NCBI GenBank assembly: GCA_027026295.1
Contig: JALVOR010000040.1
Location: 1 to 7,161, forward strand
Reading direction: 5' to 3'
Source: Anaerolineales bacterium
Lineage (GTDB): Bacteria > Chloroflexota > Anaerolineae > Anaerolineales > DRMV01
Length of the DNA: 7,161 nucleotides
Part shown: piece by piece, positions 1 through 6,509 of the stretch
Layout of the letters: each line of letters opens with the position of its first letter
Position numbering within the stretch: position 1 is the stretch's first letter
Translations under genes and position numbers: made by a program
Notes under the pieces: generated by a model
Databases searched by the model: none
What the model was told of the DNA's origin: nothing
What the model saw: the letters and a program-made list of their open reading frames with translations, nothing else

Positions 1-150
1 CCCCACCAGTCGCTCGTCGTTTTTCATCGCCACCACCGAGGGCACAAGGCGCTCGCCCTCGGCGGAAGGGATGATGGTCGGTTCGCCGCCCGACATCACC
101 GCGGCGACGGAGTTCGTGGTGCCCAGGTCGATGCCAATGATTTTGCCCAT
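1..150 (-). CDS. dnaK: DnaK (Hsp70 chaperone), N-terminal 50 codons only
   Basis: This is the start of the Hsp70 chaperone DnaK, an ATP-dependent cytoplasmic folding machine that works with GrpE and DnaJ. The reverse strand from 150 reads [20 protein letters not shown], the phosphate-1 nucleotide-binding strand of the Hsp70 ATPase domain, followed by [20 protein letters not shown], which is typical of the family. The gene continues beyond the left edge, so only 50 codons are seen. The ATG at 148-150 is preceded on its strand by GGGAAAGGA, a good ribosome binding site about 8 bases upstream. It lies 55 bp downstream of grpE in the same direction, so it is probably co-transcribed from the CIRCE-controlled promoter upstream of hrcA. 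One small difference from many DnaKs: the residue after TTNS is V rather than C. Confidence 0.97.
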   Translation of the reverse strand, partial: MGKIIGIDLGTTNSVAAVMSGGEPTIIPSAEGERLVPSVVAMKNDERLVG

Positions 151-166
151 GAGAATATCCTTTCCC

Positions 167-190
167 AACGAAGTAACGAAGTAACGAAGA
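167..190. repeat. Short tandem repeat in the grpE-dnaK spacer
   Basis: Three head-to-tail copies of the 8-mer AACGAAGT occur here; the last ends in A rather than T. They fill much of the 55-bp gap between the grpE stop and the dnaK ribosome binding site. No function is evident. It could be replication slippage or could set the grpE-dnaK spacing. Confidence 0.7.
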
Positions 191-205
191 GATAACGAGC
201 CAACC

Positions 206-841
206 CTACTGTGCCACCCGCACCAATGCCGGGCGCAGCACCTGGTCGCCAATCATGTAGCCGCGGCGGACAACCTCGATGATTTCCTCGCTGCCGTGGT
301 CGTCGTGCGGTTCGTGGGTAATGGCTTCATGGAAGTGCGGGTCGAAGGGGGTACCCGGCCCGGCCTCGATAGGCTTCACGCCCTCGGCTTCCAGAACAGC
401 AAGCATTTTGCGATAAATCAGTTCGATGCCCTCGGCCCAGGCCGCGCCTTCGCCCTCGGTGGGCTTGTTCTTCAATGCCAGTTCCAGGTCGTCCAGCACT
501 TCGAGGTAACGCTTGACAATGCTGGCGACCAGTTCGCGGCGCGCCTGTTCCTGCTGTTCTTCTACCCGACGGCGGTAGTTGGCGAAAGCGGCGCGTTCCC
601 GCTGCCAGCCGTCGAGGTATTCCTGCATTTGGGCGCGGGCAGCGTCCAGGTTGGCTTGCAGGGCATCCACATCGGCATGGTCGGCCTCCTCTGCTGTCGC
701 CGCGTCGCCTTCCACCGGGGAAGCCGCTTCGGGCGCGGCCTCGGTTTCGGCTTCCGGCGCAGGGACGGTTTCCTCAAGTTCGGCTTCGGGCTGTTGCATT
801 TCTTCGGGGGTTTCTTCGGCGTCGTGCTTTTTCTTTGCCAT
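206..841 (-). CDS. grpE: GrpE nucleotide exchange factor
   Basis: GrpE is the cytoplasmic co-chaperone that releases ADP from DnaK and resets its substrate cycle. The 211-residue product has a disordered, very acidic Glu/Ala/Pro-rich N-terminus (about residues 1-55), then the long dimerisation helix (about 58-125, with [18 protein letters not shown]), then the beta-wing head that contacts DnaK. The head carries the family hallmark FDPHFHEAI at 166-174 and [20 protein letters not shown] near the C-terminus. Length is normal for the family. The ATG at 839-841 is preceded by GGGAGA as ribosome binding site. It starts only 12 bp after the hrcA stop and is followed by dnaK, the classic hrcA-grpE-dnaK order. 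No promoter is seen between these genes, so it should share the CIRCE control. Confidence 0.97.
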   Translation of the reverse strand: MAKKKHDAEETPEEMQQPEAELEETVPAPEAETEAAPEAASPVEGDAATAEEADHADVDALQANLDAARAQMQEYLDGWQRERAAFANYRRRVEEQQEQARRELVASIVKRYLEVLDDLELALKNKPTEGEGAAWAEGIELIYRKMLAVLEAEGVKPIEAGPGTPFDPHFHEAITHEPHDDHGSEEIIEVVRRGYMIGDQVLRPALVRVAQ

Positions 842-853
842 AGGCTTTTCTCC

Positions 854-1918
854 CTATTCGGCCAGGGTTTCGGTGACCATTTCGCTCAGCAGGTGCGCCA
901 CAAAGCGCACCGTGGGAATGGCGTGGTTGTAAGCCATGCGCGTGGGGCCCAGGACGCCCAGCACGCCGGTCGCGAGGCCGGGCGCACCGTAGCGGGCCAA
1001 CACCAACGAGCAATGGCGCAGTTCTTCCCAGTCTTCGCCGCCCACCAGCACCTGCACGCTGCCAATTTCGGCATCCGCAGCCACACGCGCCAGCACCCGC
1101 TCTAACATGGCATTGTTCTCCAGCACCGCCAGCGCCCGCCGCGCGGCTTCGGGTTGGGCAAATTCCGGCTCGGAAAGCACCTGAGCGAGGCCATCGCGAT
1201 AAACCTCGTCAATGGGCGTGCGCTGGCTGGCCCGCATTTCCGCCTGCACCGCGGGGAAAACGTCAGCGGCCAGCGGGTCGGCGGGCAGGGGCGCGGCCTG
1301 CATTTCGGCCAGAGTTTTGCCGGCAAAACGGGCGTTGAGGCTCTCGGCTGCGGCGCTCAAACGCGCCTGCGTTACCGCTTCGGGCAGGTTGAGCAGCCGC
1401 TGGCGGATTTCGCCGCCCACCAGCACCAGCACCAGCAGCACCCGGCGGCCACGGATGGCGATGAGTTCCAAATGCTTGTAGCGGGCTTCTTCAGGGTGCG
1501 GTGCGGTCACCAAAGAAGCCGCCCGCGCCCGCTGCGCCAGCACCGAGGCGGCCAGTTTCATCCACTGCTCCACATCCTGCCGGGCTTGGTAGAACTGGTG
1601 GGCAATGGTGTGGCGGATTTCAGGGGGGAGTTCGCTGTGGCCGAGCAGGTGCTCGACGAACAGGCGGTAGCCCTTCCCCGTGGGCACGCGCCCCGAAGAA
1701 GTGTGCGGCTGCTTCAGGTAGCCTTTTTGCCCCAGCACCGCCATTTCGTGGCGCACCGTCGCCGGGCTGATGCTCAGCCCGAAGCGCGCAATCAGGCGGC
1801 GGGAGCCGACGGGTTGGGCAGTTTCAACGTAATCGCGCACCACCAGGGCAAGGATGAACTGCTGGCGCTCGGTAAGTTCTTCGCCGGGGGGCGGCGCGTG
1901 CTTGCGTCGAGGCGACAT
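854..1918 (-). CDS. hrcA: HrcA heat-inducible transcription repressor
   Basis: HrcA represses class I heat-shock genes by binding the CIRCE operator and is released when GroEL is titrated by misfolded protein. From the ATG at 1916-1918 the product is 354 residues, normal for the family. A winged-helix DNA-binding domain occupies about residues 15-85, with LTERQQFIL, YVETAQPVGSRRL, SPATVRHEMAVLGQKGYL and the highly typical HTSSGRVPTGKGYRLFVEHL. The rest is the GAF-like and inserted dimerisation region, ending with VLGVLGPTRMAYNHAIPTV, also a family signature. An in-frame GTG at 1946-1948 would add ten residues (MLIFVIPEVA), but it lies inside the CIRCE operator and has no ribosome binding site. 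The 1918 ATG has AGAGGT about 7 bases upstream and is preferred. As first gene of the operon and repressor of its own operator, it should be autoregulated. Confidence 0.97.
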   Translation of the reverse strand: MSPRRKHAPPPGEELTERQQFILALVVRDYVETAQPVGSRRLIARFGLSISPATVRHEMAVLGQKGYLKQPHTSSGRVPTGKGYRLFVEHLLGHSELPPEIRHTIAHQFYQARQDVEQWMKLAASVLAQRARAASLVTAPHPEEARYKHLELIAIRGRRVLLVLVLVGGEIRQRLLNLPEAVTQARLSAAAESLNARFAGKTLAEMQAAPLPADPLAADVFPAVQAEMRASQRTPIDEVYRDGLAQVLSEPEFAQPEAARRALAVLENNAMLERVLARVAADAEIGSVQVLVGGEDWEELRHCSLVLARYGAPGLATGVLGVLGPTRMAYNHAIPTVRFVAHLLSEMVTETLAE

Positions 1919-1941
1919 GGCAACCTCTGGGATAACGAAAA

Positions 1942-1968
1942 TTAGCACTCAAGACCTGAGAGTGCTAA
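1942..1968. promoter_or_regulatory. CIRCE operator (HrcA binding site)
   Basis: TTAGCACTC at 1942-1950 and GAGTGCTAA at 1960-1968 form a perfect 9-bp inverted repeat with a 9-bp spacer, matching the CIRCE consensus at every arm position. It lies between the hrcA promoter and the hrcA start codon, just downstream of the predicted transcription start. It would therefore be both the DNA operator and part of the transcribed leader. The sequence match is direct; control by the adjacent HrcA follows from what is known of the family. Confidence 0.98.
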
Positions 1969-1982
1969 TTTTTGACACCTCA

Positions 1983-2011
1983 ATGATACCACGGGGCGCA
2001 GTGGGCGTCAA
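1983..2011 (-). promoter_or_regulatory. Sigma70-type promoter of the hrcA-grpE-dnaK operon
   Basis: On the minus strand, TTGACG (2006-2011) and TATCAT (1983-1988) are separated by exactly 17 bp, a near-consensus housekeeping promoter. Transcription would start near 1976, so the CIRCE operator begins roughly 8 bases into the transcript. This is the standard layout for HrcA-repressed operons, which use the vegetative sigma factor and gain heat control from the operator. The start site is inferred, not observed. Confidence 0.85.
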
Positions 2012-2229
2012 CAATTGCGTGCGAGGAAAACTCGCCTCGCCGCAAACCACATTTGAGCGCACAACGATTCAAAAAACCATCCGCCCCTTCTCTCAAGTTC
2101 GCACCTGCCCGCTTCCCCGTAACAGCACAGCACCCCCTATGAATCCAAGAAAAACCATTGTACAATCTACTTGCGACAGGAGGCGTCACGCTCTTTGCAA
2201 AAGGGAATTGACGTTATCACGTTGGGTAA
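2012..2229. other. Intergenic boundary between heat-shock operon and accessory region
   Basis: This divergent intergenic stretch holds no convincing gene. It contains a small GCGAG/CTCGC inverted repeat at 2021-2035, a TACAAT hexamer at 2161-2166 without a good -35 partner, and an AGGAGG at 2178-2183 that is too far (about 46 bases) from the next ATG to serve it. A promoter for the plus-strand membrane gene should lie here, but I cannot point to one with confidence. Confidence 0.5.
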
Positions 2230-3447
2230 ATGGGCGAACAAGAAAACATCATGAAAGCCAAAACAAAGACTCATCGGGTAAAAACAGCGCTCAAATGGGG
2301 GGGCGTTTCTGTCGTGTTCCTTCAGGTGGGGATGGGACTATTAATGGCGATAGCCTGGCAGACGGTATACCGATATGTCTCGCTCTATAATCGTCCTTCC
2401 CTGTATGGAAAGCTGCAAGTTCCTTTTCATCCTCCGTGGGATGCTATCCTAACCGTTTGGGTGCGCTGGGATGCGGTTCACCACTTAAACTTGGCAATGC
2501 GAGGCTATTCCGACCTGTCACCAGGAGACTCGGTTTTCTATCCTCTGTATGCCTACATTGTCCGTGCATGTACATTGACACTGACACACAACTACGTTGT
2601 TAGCGGCTTATTGGTATCGTCGCTTGCCACATTAGTGGTCTTTACGTTGCTTTATTTGTTGTCCGAAAGGAATTTTGGCCCCGAGGTAGCAAAATGGTCG
2701 GTGTTGGCCTTGATGACTTACCCCACCGCGTTTTTCCTGGTTGCTCCGTTTACAGAATCTCTCTTTCTTGCACTGACTTTAGGGGTTTTCCTTTGTGCTG
2801 AACAGCGGCGATGGGAAATCGCCGGTCTATTAGGCTTTTTGGCAAGCCTGACCCGTGGGCCGGGCATCTTCACCTCTTTGGCCCTCATGGTGCTGGCGGG
2901 AAGACAGTGGAAACACGGGGAGATCACATCGTATACCCAGGTCATTCGTGCATCTTTTGCGATACTCATGCCTGTCGCCGGAGGAGTCGCTTTTTTGTTA
3001 TGGCGTTACCATGCAGGATATCCTTCCGTGGCCAATACATTGCAGACATATTCTGGCCTCGTGATGACAAATCCGGTTGCAGGGTTGATCGCTGCAATAG
3101 GCCAATGGACAACAACACCAGGGTTCGCGAATTCTTTGGACATAATAACCGTTTTTGTATTCCTGTTTTTAGGAGGATGGATGATCAAGCGGGCAAGTTG
3201 GACCAAACCAGAATGGTTGGTGTATATGCTCGTAAATTTTGCCCTGTTTCTCAGCAAACACAGCCTGGAGGCTTCCTCCCTGCAATCTATAACAAGATAT
3301 GTGATTGTGCTTTTCCCGGCATTCGTGTTTTTGGGGCACTGGTTGACACAACAAAGGAAACGTGTACGTTTCCTCTACCTCTCTCTCAGCAGCAGTATGC
3401 TTGTCGTATTAAGTATTTGTTACGCGTTGTGGATTTTCGTAGGGTAA
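2230..3447 (+). CDS. Polytopic membrane protein, PIG-V-type GT-C mannosyltransferase-like
   Basis: The 405-residue product is a multi-pass membrane protein with about nine to eleven hydrophobic segments (the first near residues 23-46, the last near 381-403). After the first helix, an extracytoplasmic loop carries WVRWDAVHHLNLAMRGY (77-93) and then FYPLY (103-107). Further on come MTYPTAFFLVAPFTESLFL (162-180) and GFLASLTRGPGI (202-213). This order matches the PIG-V (Mannosyl_trans2) family of GT-C enzymes, which use lipid-phosphate sugar donors; the Asp of RWDA would be the catalytic candidate. The sugar and acceptor cannot be told. Its start is uncertain: ATG 2230 and ATG 2251 (MKAKTKTHR) both lack a strong ribosome binding site. 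It stands alone, divergent from hrcA, and looks less GC-rich than the heat-shock genes, which may mean separate acquisition. Confidence 0.7.
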   Translation: MGEQENIMKAKTKTHRVKTALKWGGVSVVFLQVGMGLLMAIAWQTVYRYVSLYNRPSLYGKLQVPFHPPWDAILTVWVRWDAVHHLNLAMRGYSDLSPGDSVFYPLYAYIVRACTLTLTHNYVVSGLLVSSLATLVVFTLLYLLSERNFGPEVAKWSVLALMTYPTAFFLVAPFTESLFLALTLGVFLCAEQRRWEIAGLLGFLASLTRGPGIFTSLALMVLAGRQWKHGEITSYTQVIRASFAILMPVAGGVAFLLWRYHAGYPSVANTLQTYSGLVMTNPVAGLIAAIGQWTTTPGFANSLDIITVFVFLFLGGWMIKRASWTKPEWLVYMLVNFALFLSKHSLEASSLQSITRYVIVLFPAFVFLGHWLTQQRKRVRFLYLSLSSSMLVVLSICYALWIFVG

Positions 3448-3623
3448 TCCACTCACAAACACGTTGATAGCGACAGCGCCCTTTCCGTAAAAAACAGCAC
3501 CCGACCGACCGTCATCCAAAGGTATGACAAAACACCAACGGAGGACGGCAGTACCGCAAGCCTCCCATACCCTTTACCTTTCAAAGGCTGTAACGCACAT
3601 TCCGCACCTCAGACTACGGCTGC
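3448..3623 (+). other. Gap with possible decayed 5' coding sequence of the toxin gene
   Basis: There is no intact gene and no clear terminator. The frame of the following toxin gene stays open back to 3594 and reads RTFRTSDYGC before GTG 3624, where it meets a TAA at 3591. In another frame, which happens to continue after the membrane gene's stop, the stretch up to about 3600 is also free of stops and reads STRPTVIQRYDKTPTEDGST and PLPFKGCNAHSAP. This could be a frameshifted, truncated remnant of a surface ectodomain, but it is too short to prove it is not chance. Confidence 0.3.
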
Positions 3624-5528
3624 GTGCCGGTCACCCGGCTAGAGGTGCGCATCTGGGAACCCGGCAGCGGGCCGGTGGTGGTGGACACCACGGCGCATGT
3701 CACCACCTCACCGGCAGAAGCCCCGCGGCGACCCTTGGGGCACCTGCCCCTGTGGGGCGGGGCAGCAGCGGCCTTTCTGGCGGCCTGGGCGGCCTACGCC
3801 CGGCGCAAGCGGCTGCAGCACGCCATAGAAGACGCCCGTGAACGCGCTGCCCGCGCGGCCCGGCTGGCCGCGCAGCGGATGAAAGCCGCCGCGTTGATCG
3901 CCGCCGTGGCGCTCGATCTGGCAAAACGAAAGCAAGGGCAGGGCAAAGAGGAAGACAAGGGCGAAGGCCCGCCGCGCCCGCGTCGCATTCCCATCACCAT
4001 CGACGGCGAAGTGCCGCTGGCCGAAGCCGCCTCAGGCCGCACGCCGCAGCCGGGATACGACTTCGCAGCCCACGCCGAAGCAGCAGCCGACGAAATCATG
4101 GCCGAGAAGCGGCTGGACTACCATGACCCGCTCTTGCCGGTCAATATAGCCAAATGGAAACAGGCCGATTATGGGCAGATGGCGCACGCGCGGGAGGTGG
4201 CGGAGGCGGGTGAAGCCAAACCCTGGTGGCAGCGGGCCCTGTACCCCACCATCCATCCTGTGGAAACTTTCCAAAATGCGCTAATCGCTGTGGGGCAGCA
4301 CTTTGAACCTGCACGTGAGGCCATTGTGGCTACAGCCCAAATGGTGGGGAGCCTCAACGCAGGTTTGAACGATAACGAGCGCAACCCGGTGACTGCTGCA
4401 TCTGGCCAATCCCTCCGAGATGGATGGGCCGGGCTCAAATATGGCATCCGCACCACGCTGTACCTGGAATACAAGACAGGGGCAGCTCTGCTGCGAGGGG
4501 ACTGGAAGGGTGTGAAACTCTACGGCAGCGCCTTGGCGAAAGGCGTGGTCAAAGGCTGGGTCGGGGGCGGTATTCGCGTGATCCGTCATCTGGCTTGGGG
4601 GACGTTCAAAGCAATGACCCCCATTGGGCTGTTCGAGACCGTGCCGACATGGTGGCATGCCATCAAGGACGCCTGGGCAGGCAAGCGCGGCGGATGGGAC
4701 GTGGTCTTCACGTCGCTGTTGCTGATGGGGAACGTGTTAGGGATATATGGCGGAATCAATGTCGCCAAGACTGGCAATGAGTTCCTTGCCTTTCAGGATA
4801 CTTTATCTCCCTCCGCACAATCGGAATACATCTCCCTGAGCCCAATAGAGCAGTTCAAGATATTCAACGCTGCTCGTAGCACAAATATCTCTCCCACTGC
4901 CATTGAGTTTTACTTGAATGAAGTCGTTGGTCGCCCCACTTCGCCATTGGCTGGATTGCCATTCGCAGATGCCATGAGGATTAGCACCTTGGCAGCGCAA
5001 TCAGGCCGGGGCGCATTCATACTTGATTATGTTGGTCGTTATGGAGTCACGGACGCGCTTCGGCTTGCGCCTCCTGAAGTCATACGTGGCATGGTGGATG
5101 ATGGAGTGTTGGTGCAAACGCAGGAGATGTTAGAGCAAAATATTGGATATAATGTTTCACCTGAGAGCTGGTTCAAATCATATTCAGAAATTGGCCGTAA
5201 CGGAACTTATGTTACTAATGAAACTGCTATCAGAGAGATAATTGGTAAATTTGAAGGAAGGGAAATAATCACAATTTCACAGGCAGACGCAGAAGCACTT
5301 GCCAAAGCCCTCGGCCTATCCCCCAATACACTTACAAGTGGGTTTAGAATCTCAAAGATTACCGGCATTCGTGGTATGGATATTTCCTACCCTCTTGAAG
5401 GAAATGAGTATTTCCTTGGACCAGGGAGAGGCCTTCCCGGAGGAGGCCCGGAAATCAAGATTACCCCCTCTCTATCTATTGATAGTACTTCTATTGTTGA
5501 GCAAACCATTGTTCAGGTGAAACCATGA
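3624..5528 (+). CDS. Polymorphic toxin-like membrane-anchored protein, possibly 5'-truncated
   Basis: The 634-residue frame starts at a GTG without a visible ribosome binding site. Residues 1-28 (TRLEVRIWEPGSGPVVVDTT) read like the end of a lost beta-rich ectodomain. A transmembrane helix (about 42-59) is followed by KR, then an Ala/Arg-rich helix (60-103) and a Lys/Glu/Pro linker. Residues 121-144 hold the TIDGEVPL and GRTPQPG module, and 168-178 the motif WKQADYGQMAH; both recur downstream at 5981-6199. A second hydrophobic stretch lies at about 358-378. From there GC content falls clearly, and the last about 100 residues form a compact domain containing NEYFLGPGRGLPGGGPE. I do not recognise this domain; a secreted enzyme toxin is inferred from layout alone. 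The gene overlaps the next by ATGA (5525-5528), as toxin and immunity genes often do. Alternatives are a surface protein with a paired accessory gene, or a decayed toxin gene. Confidence 0.6.
   Translation: MPVTRLEVRIWEPGSGPVVVDTTAHVTTSPAEAPRRPLGHLPLWGGAAAAFLAAWAAYARRKRLQHAIEDARERAARAARLAAQRMKAAALIAAVALDLAKRKQGQGKEEDKGEGPPRPRRIPITIDGEVPLAEAASGRTPQPGYDFAAHAEAAADEIMAEKRLDYHDPLLPVNIAKWKQADYGQMAHAREVAEAGEAKPWWQRALYPTIHPVETFQNALIAVGQHFEPAREAIVATAQMVGSLNAGLNDNERNPVTAASGQSLRDGWAGLKYGIRTTLYLEYKTGAALLRGDWKGVKLYGSALAKGVVKGWVGGGIRVIRHLAWGTFKAMTPIGLFETVPTWWHAIKDAWAGKRGGWDVVFTSLLLMGNVLGIYGGINVAKTGNEFLAFQDTLSPSAQSEYISLSPIEQFKIFNAARSTNISPTAIEFYLNEVVGRPTSPLAGLPFADAMRISTLAAQSGRGAFILDYVGRYGVTDALRLAPPEVIRGMVDDGVLVQTQEMLEQNIGYNVSPESWFKSYSEIGRNGTYVTNETAIREIIGKFEGREIITISQADAEALAKALGLSPNTLTSGFRISKITGIRGMDISYPLEGNEYFLGPGRGLPGGGPEIKITPSLSIDSTSIVEQTIVQVKP
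3981..4186 (+). repeat. Junction module, copy A (inside the toxin gene)
   Basis: This is the first of three copies of a coding repeat. It encodes RRIPITIDGE, PLAEAASGRTPQPG, YDFAAHAEAAADEIMAEKRL and, at 4155-4186, WKQADYGQMAH. By hand alignment 3996-4129 matches 6861-6994 at about 123 of 134 positions with no gap, and 4155-4186 matches 6168-6199 at 31 of 32. High identity at DNA level makes it a plausible site of homologous exchange between C-terminal cassettes. Confidence 0.85.
5515..5528 (+). promoter_or_regulatory. Coupled start: AGGTGA ribosome binding site and ATGA overlap
   Basis: AGGTGA (5515-5520) lies inside the last codons of the toxin gene, four bases before ATGA, where the toxin stop TGA and the next gene's ATG overlap. 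This indicates translational coupling and fixes the start of the putative immunity gene at 5525. Confidence 0.8.
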
Positions 5529-5878
5529 CCAATTCTTCAATTTTACTTTCACCAAAGAATTTGGTGAATTTGATCCTAGATGACATCTATCTCAAAAATG
5601 TATCAACAGACAAAGTAGATGCAATTCAAAAAATTGGTGCCCACGAGGAAACAAGCCTTGATGGAGAGGTGACTTGGAAAATTAGTTATGTAGATGAGTA
5701 TGACTTGGCGGCAAAATTAGAGAGATTAAACGAATTAGGATTTCTCTTCGTAGGAGCGGGCCCTGGATGGTATCCTGCAGCAGTGTTTGAACATATGCGC
5801 GAAAAAAAACTTCTCACAGGTAAATGCAAGGCAGTAATCTGGCGTGGACCTAGTGATTGGTACATCGTGAAAAGATGA
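5525..5878 (+). CDS. Small cytosolic protein, putative immunity partner of the upstream toxin
   Basis: The 117-residue product has no signal peptide or membrane segment and looks like a small soluble alpha/beta protein. The N-terminal half contains LSPKNLVNLILDDIYLKN. The second half has an amphipathic helix (YDLAAKLERLNELGF) and an aromatic and glycine-rich part, GPGWYPAAVFEHMREK and AVIWRGPSDWYIV, near the C-terminus. I do not recognise the family. Its start overlaps the stop of the toxin-like gene by ATGA, and its DNA is strikingly AT-rich (19 G/C in 5581-5640, 32%) beside the GC-rich toxin N-terminus (46 of 60 at 3841-3900). Position, size and coupling are those of a cytosolic immunity protein that would bind and block the toxin's C-terminal domain; this role is inferred. 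It could instead be a chaperone or accessory protein. Confidence 0.6.
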   Translation: MTNSSILLSPKNLVNLILDDIYLKNVSTDKVDAIQKIGAHEETSLDGEVTWKISYVDEYDLAAKLERLNELGFLFVGAGPGWYPAAVFEHMREKKLLTGKCKAVIWRGPSDWYIVKR

Positions 5879-5980
5879 TTCCATTGCGCCAGAGGGTAGA
5901 GACTAGGATAAGGCGGAATGGGAAGGGGGAAGTGACGGAGCATGCCCTGCCTTGAACATCACCGCAGATTGCGTGCCGTA
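5879..5980 (+). other. Spacer between immunity gene and orphan cassette
   Basis: These 102 bp carry no gene, no clear hairpin terminator and no promoter I can support. A TAG at 5979-5981 closes the frame of the following cassette immediately upstream of its conserved edge, so the cassette cannot be read through from this side. Confidence 0.5.
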
Positions 5981-6199
5981 GCCAGCCAACCAGCCGCGAC
6001 CAACCCTGTCGCGTCGCGTTTCCCTCACCATCGACGGCGAAGTGCCGTTGGAGGAAGCCGCCGAGGGGCGCACGCCCCAGCCGGGGCCGCCCAGACCCGA
6101 TGGCTCCTATATCCATCATGGCTTGCGAAAAGGGTATGTGACCGAAAGGCCGGTGGACCTCGCTTCGTGGAAACAGGCCGACTATGGGCAGATGGCGCA
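5981..6199 (+). repeat. Junction module, copy B (start of orphan cassette)
   Basis: This second copy encodes PANQPRPTLSRRVSLTIDGE, then PLEEAAEGRTPQPG and, at 6168-6199, WKQADYGQMAH. Its first 70 bases match 6815-6884 at 62 positions by hand count, and the similarity begins abruptly at GCCAGCC (5981 and 6815). The middle part (PPRPDGSYIHHGLRKGYVTE) differs from copy A, while both flanking motifs are kept. Confidence 0.85.
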
Positions 6200-6509
6200 T
6201 AACAAACACTCCCAACATGCACGTAATAACGCTATAGAACGCATTCTGATAGGATTGATAGCGATTGGTGCTGGCGTGCCTACAACAATACTAGGGATAG
6301 TCGTTTTCGTTGTAGTGGTTGCCGAACATACAGCAGGGCTATCGTTTGCAGGGCCGACTTTTGGCCTTTCGGAAATGCTTGCCTTGGCTGACACACCTGA
6401 GCTCATTGGCATAGGGAGCTTACTCACGTTAGCCGGTATGGGCATGATCGCTGGTGGCATAGCATTAATAGCCAGTGGAATTCACGACCTTTGGGAGACA
6501 TCAAAATGA
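6042..6509 (+). CDS. Orphan toxin C-terminal cassette with two membrane helices
   Basis: From the GTG at 6042 this frame gives 155 residues; the open frame actually runs back to 5982 and has no start with a ribosome binding site, so it looks like a headless cassette rather than a normal gene. The first about 53 residues are junction module B, ending in WKQADYGQMAH. The rest is about 100 residues with two strongly hydrophobic helices, about 68-94 (ILGIVVFVVVVA) and 121-144 (GSLLTLAGMGMIAGGIALIA), separated by a short polar stretch. I recognise no domain. A membrane-inserting or pore-forming toxin tip is a reasonable inference because the coupled downstream gene is itself a small membrane protein. 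It would need fusion to a full-length N-terminus, by recombination at the module, to be exported. Alternatively it is merely a small membrane protein with a decayed start. Confidence 0.5.
   Translation: MPLEEAAEGRTPQPGPPRPDGSYIHHGLRKGYVTERPVDLASWKQADYGQMAHNKHSQHARNNAIERILIGLIAIGAGVPTTILGIVVFVVVVAEHTAGLSFAGPTFGLSEMLALADTPELIGIGSLLTLAGMGMIAGGIALIASGIHDLWETSK
6493..6509 (+). promoter_or_regulatory. Coupled start: GGGAGA ribosome binding site and ATGA overlap
   Basis: GGGAGA (6493-6498) is followed after 7 bases by ATGA (6506-6509), in which the cassette's TGA stop and the next gene's ATG overlap. This favours ATG 6506 over the in-frame TTG at 6491, which falls just before the ribosome binding site. 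Confidence 0.8.

Noticed and set aside
296..1945. Long plus-strand open frames opposite grpE and hrcA
   Set aside because: They are antisense shadows of GC-rich genes whose minus-strand products carry clear family signatures throughout.
2021..2035. GCGAG/CTCGC hairpin as a terminator or operator
   Set aside because: A 5-bp stem without a T-run, upstream of both divergent genes; too weak to call.
2161..2183. TACAAT -10 box and AGGAGG as promoter and ribosome binding site of the membrane gene
   Set aside because: No matching -35 hexamer at 16-18 bp, and the AGGAGG is about 46 bases before ATG 2230 with no in-frame start close behind it.
3524..3841. A 105-codon frame starting ATG 3524 before the toxin gene
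   Set aside because: Its product is Arg/Gly/His-rich low-complexity sequence typical of an out-of-frame reading of GC-rich DNA, and it overlaps the toxin frame that carries the repeated module.
5850..6222. Minus-strand frames over the spacer and module B
   Set aside because: They are explained as the complement of the module; no ribosome binding site or recognisable protein features.
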